37,703 nucleotides of DNA from Candidatus Rifleibacteriota bacterium (GTDB lineage Bacteria; Muiribacteriota; Ozemobacteria; Ozemobacterales; Ozemobacteraceae): contig CAJOND010000027.1 of NCBI GenBank assembly GCA_905236675.1, forward strand, positions 1 to 37,703, in the 5' to 3' direction. A program made the translations under genes and the position numbers. Positions 33,713 through 37,703 of the stretch are shown piece after piece. A model generated the notes under the pieces. The model saw nothing but the letters and a program-made list of their open reading frames with translations. It was not told the DNA's origin and did not search any database. The number at the start of each line of letters is the position of its first letter. Position 1 is the stretch's first letter.

Positions 33713-34354
33713 ATGATTAAAATCAACAAAAGTATTGGGTTAGCTTTAATTATCTCATATTTATTATATTATCCAGGTAATATATTCTGTCAGATTAACA
33801 GAAATAATGCGAGAACAAATGGCAGAAATAATCAAGCTAATGCAACAGCTAATACTCAAAATAAACCAAATCAATCAGGTCAATCAAGTCAACCAAGTAA
33901 TACTAGCAATACTAGTAATGGAAATGGTAATACACAGCAGTCTGGAAATGGTGGTAATCAATCTCCTGGTTCACAATCAAACAACATAAAAGCATATGAC
34001 CCTTATTTAGATAATCATCTAAAAGCACCTCCTGCCGGAATTAATGTTGGTAAATTTGGAAGGACAATTAAACAGGTTGAAGAAGAACTTAGGTCAATGG
34101 GAGCAAAAAATCATTCATATGCTTTTGGTAAGTATAGCAAAATGATTCTGAGTTCTTATTTGATTACTCTAAGCTTTGATGTTAATAAACGATTGGGAAT
34201 GGTAGAAGTTACTCCTAAGTATCCTTTAAAAACAGTTGAAAGTAAAGCTCAAGAATTTTTTATAAAGCTTTTTACAGAAGGCGCTGATATGTCTCAAGTG
34301 GGTATTACTTTAAGTTCCAATAAATTAGTTTTAAAATTTATTAGTCCAGATTAA
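33713..34354 (+). CDS. Exported protein with Asn/Gln/Ser/Gly-rich linker
   Basis: 213 residues, not recognised. A signal peptide (to about residue 27) precedes an 65-residue low-complexity linker rich in Asn, Gln, Ser, Thr and Gly (with NTSNTSNGNGN), and then a compact C-terminal domain (about 95-213) predicted as mixed alpha/beta. The linker DNA contains imperfect tandem repeats (AATACTAG twice, CAATCAGGT/CAATCAAGT) and is likely to vary in length between strains. No Shine-Dalgarno sequence is visible before the ATG. Likely periplasmic or surface. Confidence 0.7.
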   Translation: MIKINKSIGLALIISYLLYYPGNIFCQINRNNARTNGRNNQANATANTQNKPNQSGQSSQPSNTSNTSNGNGNTQQSGNGGNQSPGSQSNNIKAYDPYLDNHLKAPPAGINVGKFGRTIKQVEEELRSMGAKNHSYAFGKYSKMILSSYLITLSFDVNKRLGMVEVTPKYPLKTVESKAQEFFIKLFTEGADMSQVGITLSSNKLVLKFISPD

Positions 34355-34425
34355 TATATTTATTAAAAATAATAGCTTATGAAAAATCATAATAGAGTTT
34401 TTTATATCAAATGAAAAAAGATATT

Positions 34426-35742
34426 TTATTTTGATTTTTTTGAGGCTCTTCCTATTGTTTCTGGAATTAAATATCGTAAATTTTTATCCATCGAAGAAGT
34501 TCTCATTTTCCCTCTAATAGAAACATAGTCTTCAAGATTTTGTTCTTTTCTAACTTCTTGAAGAAGTTTAAGATTTGATTTTAATGGGATTCTTCTTCCA
34601 TCATCAAGTTGTAAAACCCATCTAAGCATATTTTTGCTTCGACTGAGAGGTTGCTTTTCCGGAATTAATATTCCTGTAAAAGCATAATCTTTTTCACTTT
34701 CATCATCAATAGATTTTGGTTTTGCATCAGTAATCAAAAAAGGCTCCAATGGTTCTGTTTTATCATAATATTTTTTGTTACTCTTATTTGATTTTTTCTT
34801 CTTTTTACTTTTTGTCTGTTTTTCTTCTAAACTACCTTTTTGACCTTGATAATCTTCTGTAAATATTCCTTCCATTTTTTCATAGTCTGGAATTTCATCA
34901 GAAATATTTGTATCAGGAACTTCAATAATTTCTACATTACTTTCTGATTCATCATTTTTTGTATTCTTAGAAAATTCAGGATCTTTATCTGTATTAGGCC
35001 ATGTCTCTTTAATTACTGCATTATCTATAGATGGTTTGCTTTCATTTATTTGTGTGTCATTATCTTTATATAATACTTCAGAAGTGGCTTTAGATATTTC
35101 TGATTGAGAATTTTCTTCATCATCTTCTTCATCTTCTTTAACAATATTACTGATTTTCTCATTTAGTTCATTAAATTTATTCTCATTTTGAAGAAGATTA
35201 TCACCCGAATTATTTTTAGATTCTCTTATTTCTGCTTCTTTTAATAATGCGTCAGCCTTAGCTTCAATTCGTTCTCTTTCTTCTTTCGTATGTTCATCAA
35301 TTATATTATCTGGAACTTCTGTATTATCATTTATTTCTTTAGCTTGTCCTTCAAATTCTGAAAGTAAATCAGAAGTAGATCTATTTCTTTCTTTATTTAA
35401 AAGACTACTTCCTTTTCCCATAAAATCTTCTGAAAGTGGATCGTCGTATAAAGTATTAATTATTTCATTAGCTGGCAAATTATTATAAGTAGTAGAAGCA
35501 GAGATTTCCTTAGATATATTTAGTGGATCATCATCTTCTTTTTCTATTTTTGCTATACCATTGTTTGCTGCATATGTTGAACTAGAAAATAAAAATATTA
35601 AAATAAGAGGTATTAAATAGAGGTTTGCAGTTATATGAAATGAATTTTGATGTCTAAAACAGTTTATTAAAGGATTAAAACTTAAAGTATCATTGATATT
35701 TATATATTGAAGTAAATTATATTTACTATTAAAAAATTTCAT
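34426..35742 (-). CDS. Membrane-anchored acidic, disordered protein with small C-terminal beta domain
   Basis: 438 residues, not recognised. About 40 residues precede a hydrophobic segment (41-58, ending STYAAN), giving an unusually long n-region for a signal peptide; the start is nevertheless supported by AAGGAG about 6 bases before the ATG. Residues 60-340 are highly charged and probably disordered, with an acidic patch (EDEEDDEEN) and a basic patch (KSKKKKKSNKSNKK). The last 90 residues look folded (AFTGILIPEK, RWVLQLDDGRRIPL, YVSIRGKMR), with a beta pattern reminiscent of small OB-like domains. Function unknown. Confidence 0.72.
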   Translation of the reverse strand: MKFFNSKYNLLQYININDTLSFNPLINCFRHQNSFHITANLYLIPLILIFLFSSSTYAANNGIAKIEKEDDDPLNISKEISASTTYNNLPANEIINTLYDDPLSEDFMGKGSSLLNKERNRSTSDLLSEFEGQAKEINDNTEVPDNIIDEHTKEERERIEAKADALLKEAEIRESKNNSGDNLLQNENKFNELNEKISNIVKEDEEDDEENSQSEISKATSEVLYKDNDTQINESKPSIDNAVIKETWPNTDKDPEFSKNTKNDESESNVEIIEVPDTNISDEIPDYEKMEGIFTEDYQGQKGSLEEKQTKSKKKKKSNKSNKKYYDKTEPLEPFLITDAKPKSIDDESEKDYAFTGILIPEKQPLSRSKNMLRWVLQLDDGRRIPLKSNLKLLQEVRKEQNLEDYVSIRGKMRTSSMDKNLRYLIPETIGRASKKSK

Positions 35743-35820
35743 TTATATCTCCTTGAGTTTTAGACAAAAGCATTTTATCATCATTATTCAATAACATCAA
35801 ATTTCTTTAAGGTGAAATTC

Positions 35821-36600
35821 ATGCAAGAATTATCAAAATATTTAGACGGAGCACTTATTGCAGTTAATAAATCTTCGGAAATGATTAAGCAATCCTTTAA
35901 TAATACTCATAATATTATTCATAAAGGAACTGTAGATTTAGTTACTGAAGTAGATTTGCAGTCGGAAAAAATATTAAGAGAAGAACTATATAAATCATTT
36001 CCAGAAATAAAATTTTATGGTGAAGAGGGTGGTGGAGATAATTGGAGAAATGGTAATTTTTGGATAGTCGATCCAATTGATGGAACTACTAACTTTGCAA
36101 ATAGACTCCCACATTTTTCTATTTCTGTCGCTCTTTGCCAAAATGGTGTTCCATTAGTAGGAATCGTAAAAAATCCTATTACAGAGGAAACATTTACAAC
36201 ATATAAAAATGGTGGGGCGTTTTGTAATAATAATCCTATACATGTAAGTAATATAGTTGATATTAATAATGCACTTGCAGTTACTGGCTTCCCTTATAAT
36301 AGAAGAGAACATATTGATGAAATAACACTAAGATTAAAAAATATGCTCATGAAAGTGCAAGATGTTAGAAGATTTGGTTCTGCTGCTTTAGATTTGTGTT
36401 ATTTATCAAAAGGAATCTATTCAATTTATTGGGAAAAAAATCTTAAACCATGGGATGTTGCAGCTGGTCAACTCCTCCTTGAAGAGGCTGGGGGTAAAAT
36501 TACAAGATATGATGGTTCTAAAATGGAATTGGACTCTTTAGAATTACTTGCAACTAATGGCATTTTACATGAACAATGTATAGAAATACTAAGAATCTAA
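35821..36600 (+). CDS. suhB: Inositol monophosphatase family protein
   Basis: Mg-dependent phosphatase of the IMPase/SuhB family acting on inositol-1-phosphate or related sugar phosphates. 259 residues. Metal-binding motifs are intact: GEEGG, WIVDPIDGTTNF and, near the C-terminus, WDVAAGQLLLEEAGG. The frame opens with GTG 35812, but AAGGTG (35809-35814) serves as Shine-Dalgarno for the in-frame ATG at 35821, which is preferred. The SuhB symbol reflects the family; substrate is not established. Confidence 0.88.
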   Translation: MQELSKYLDGALIAVNKSSEMIKQSFNNTHNIIHKGTVDLVTEVDLQSEKILREELYKSFPEIKFYGEEGGGDNWRNGNFWIVDPIDGTTNFANRLPHFSISVALCQNGVPLVGIVKNPITEETFTTYKNGGAFCNNNPIHVSNIVDINNALAVTGFPYNRREHIDEITLRLKNMLMKVQDVRRFGSAALDLCYLSKGIYSIYWEKNLKPWDVAAGQLLLEEAGGKITRYDGSKMELDSLELLATNGILHEQCIEILRI

Positions 36601-36676
36601 GCATTATATAACTTAGAATTTATATACACATATATTCAATAAAAAAGTTAATTTTATATTTATTTTATTTATAGTA

Positions 36677-36685
36677 TGATATAAT
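36677..36685 (+). promoter_or_regulatory. Extended -10 promoter for the ydbC-like/rubrerythrin operon
   Basis: TGATATAAT (36677-36685) is a perfect extended -10; no good -35 is seen. GGAGGG and ATG 36706 follow at normal distance. Confidence 0.6.
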
Positions 36686-36705
36686 TTTGAATCAGGAGGG
36701 AATAA

Positions 36706-36930
36706 ATGGATATTAATTTTGAAATTCAAGAAGAATTAGGAATAATATCTGAAAGTGCTAGAGCATGGACCAAAGAATTAAATCTTGTTTCTTGGAATGG
36801 CGCAAAAGCTAAGTTAGATATTAGAGATTGGTCTCCTGCTCATGAAAAAATGGGAAAAGGGATTACTTTAACAAAAGACGAAGCAGAAGTGCTTTATAAT
36901 TTGCTAGGTAAATACTTAGAAAACAATTAA
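36706..36930 (+). CDS. PC4/YdbC-family single-stranded DNA-binding protein
   Basis: 74 residues, full length for this small family. The sequence EELGIISESARAWTKELNLVSW, split here as EELGIISESARAWTKE then LNLVSWNG, and DIRDWSPAHEKMGKGITLTK match the YdbC group related to the eukaryotic coactivator PC4, which binds single-stranded DNA as a dimer. AGGAGGG precedes the ATG. Rubrerythrin follows after 21 bases, so the two are probably co-expressed, possibly under oxidative stress (inference). Confidence 0.88.
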   Translation: MDINFEIQEELGIISESARAWTKELNLVSWNGAKAKLDIRDWSPAHEKMGKGITLTKDEAEVLYNLLGKYLENN

Positions 36931-36951
36931 TAAACTTAAAGGGAGATAAAA

Positions 36952-37494
36952 ATGGCTGAAAACAAGTATACTGGAACTAAAACTGAAAAGAATTTATGGG
37001 AAGCTTTTGCTGGAGAATCTCAGGCAAGAAATAAATACACATATTTTGCTGGTGTTGCTAAAAAAGCTGGATATGAACAGATAGCTGATCTATTCTTAAA
37101 AACAGCAGAAAATGAAAAAGAACATGCTAAACTTTGGTTTAAGGCTTTAGGTGAATTAGGTGATACACCTGCAAATCTTTTAAAAGCAGCAGAAGGCGAA
37201 AATGCTGAATGGACTGATATGTATGAAAGAATGGCAAAAGAAGCTGAAGAAGAAGGTTTTAATGAATTAGCTGCTCAGTTCAGAGGAGTTGCTGCAATTG
37301 AAAAAGCTCATGAAGAAAGATATAGAGCATTACTACATAATATTGAAGCTATGGAAGTATTCAAGAAAAGTGGCGTAACTATGTGGGAATGTCGCAATTG
37401 CGGTCATATAGTTATTGGAACAGAAGCACCAAAAGTTTGCCCAGTTTGTAATCATCCACAAGCCTATTTCGAAGTAAGAAAAGAAAATTATTGA
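36952..37494 (+). CDS. Rubrerythrin
   Basis: Non-haem iron peroxidase of anaerobes that reduces hydrogen peroxide in the cytoplasm. 180 residues: a ferritin-like four-helix domain with two iron-ligand sets (E22; E53/E55 and H58 in ENEKEH; later [17 protein letters not shown] and [11 protein letters not shown] with E117 and H120), then a C-terminal rubredoxin domain with C147-x2-C150 and C163-x2-C166 (ECRNCG, VCPVC). Complete, no unusual residues. AAAGGGAG lies before the ATG. It supports an anaerobic or microaerobic lifestyle. Confidence 0.95.
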   Translation: MAENKYTGTKTEKNLWEAFAGESQARNKYTYFAGVAKKAGYEQIADLFLKTAENEKEHAKLWFKALGELGDTPANLLKAAEGENAEWTDMYERMAKEAEEEGFNELAAQFRGVAAIEKAHEERYRALLHNIEAMEVFKKSGVTMWECRNCGHIVIGTEAPKVCPVCNHPQAYFEVRKENY

Positions 37495-37553
37495 TTTAAG
37501 ATAGAAGACATAAGATAAATGATAAAAAATTTAATCTTTGTCAAAAAAAATAG

Positions 37554-37703
37554 TTGACTTTGAATTTAATTTTTGGTAATTTAAATACCTCGCTAAGGCG
37601 AGAAGGTTTCAAAAAGGAACCCGAGCTATTTGAGAATAAGATCAAAAGACTTTGAATATGACGCCAAGCGGGTCATTACGAAGCGGAAGCGAAGTAATGA
37701 TAC
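37554..37703 (+). promoter_or_regulatory. Promoter and structured leader running off the window
   Basis: TTGACT (37554-37559), 17 bases and TAATTT (37577-37582) with an extended TGG form a good promoter with a predicted start near 37589. From there the sequence folds immediately: CTCGC/GCGAG (37589-37593 with 37598-37602), GGTTTC/GGAACC (37605-37610 with 37616-37621), and TCATTAC/GTAATGA (37673-37679 with 37694-37700). No open frame is visible before the window ends. It may be a 5' leader, a small RNA or the leader of an RNA gene; none of the common riboswitch cores is recognised. Confidence 0.5.

Noticed and set aside
33807..33989. Alternative open frame in the Asn/Gln-rich region
   Set aside because: Shadow frame produced by low-complexity codons of the exported protein in the correct frame.
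34377..34405. TTATGA/TCATAA hairpin followed by a T run between two convergent genes
   Set aside because: Only a 6-bp all-weak stem with the T run 6 or more bases away; too weak to call a terminator.
1..37703. tRNA, rRNA, CRISPR, insertion sequence or prophage
   Set aside because: No cloverleaf, rRNA motif, spaced direct-repeat array, transposase or phage gene was seen on either strand.

Overview
The window is a contiguous stretch of low-GC bacterial chromosome using the standard code. The gene style points to an uncultured Gram-negative-type anaerobe: separate SecD and SecF, an RseC-like protein, many signal peptides, rubrerythrin, and a pilin-like domain of a kind I associate with Riflebacteria and relatives. 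The phylum is a guess from protein style. A search with the RpoA, SecY and uS5 proteins would settle it. No rRNA, tRNA, CRISPR array, insertion sequence or intact phage gene is visible.

Layout. Positions 1-2940 hold a terminator and a large minus-strand TPR membrane protein with a C-terminal zinc ribbon. From a textbook promoter, secD-secF run on the plus strand (3184-5860), followed by a terminator and dtd. A minus-strand operon (11790 to 6429) encodes two giant paralogous HEAT-repeat proteins and a small membrane protein. A short two-helix protein follows, then a minus-strand pair: a winged-helix/nucleotidyltransferase-like regulator and a secreted TPR/FxLYD-like protein. Positions 13614-14345 are almost non-coding. 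They contain purine-rich tracts, a broken fragment resembling a type I restriction S subunit, a small palindrome and a strong promoter.

The central block (14346-23492) is the distal part of the spc operon plus the alpha operon: rplE-rpsN-rpsH-rplF-rplR-rpsE-rpmD-rplO-secY-adk, a terminator, then infA-rpmJ-rpsM-rpsK-rpsD-rpoA-rplQ. It leads into an ECF transporter module (ecfA1-ecfA2-ecfT). Upstream S10/spc genes (rpsJ to rplX) are absent, so the classical superoperon is split just before rplE. rplQ encodes a bL17 nearly twice the usual length.

The right arm (25791-37703) is accessory. It holds a minus-strand sugar-type ABC pair whose permease has no normal start codon and follows a ten-A tract. 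It also has a pilin-like membrane protein, an EF-hand membrane protein, a secreted endonuclease I, a cysteine-less thioredoxin-fold protein, an RseC-like protein and two low-complexity exported proteins. An inositol monophosphatase and a YdbC-rubrerythrin pair follow. The window ends in a promoter followed by a structured, apparently non-coding leader whose gene lies outside.

Most notable points are the frame-shifted SBP/permease junction, a terminator-like hairpin inside the start of ecfA1, the expanded bL17, the decayed S-subunit fragment before the truncated ribosomal cluster, and two apparently leaderless promoters.
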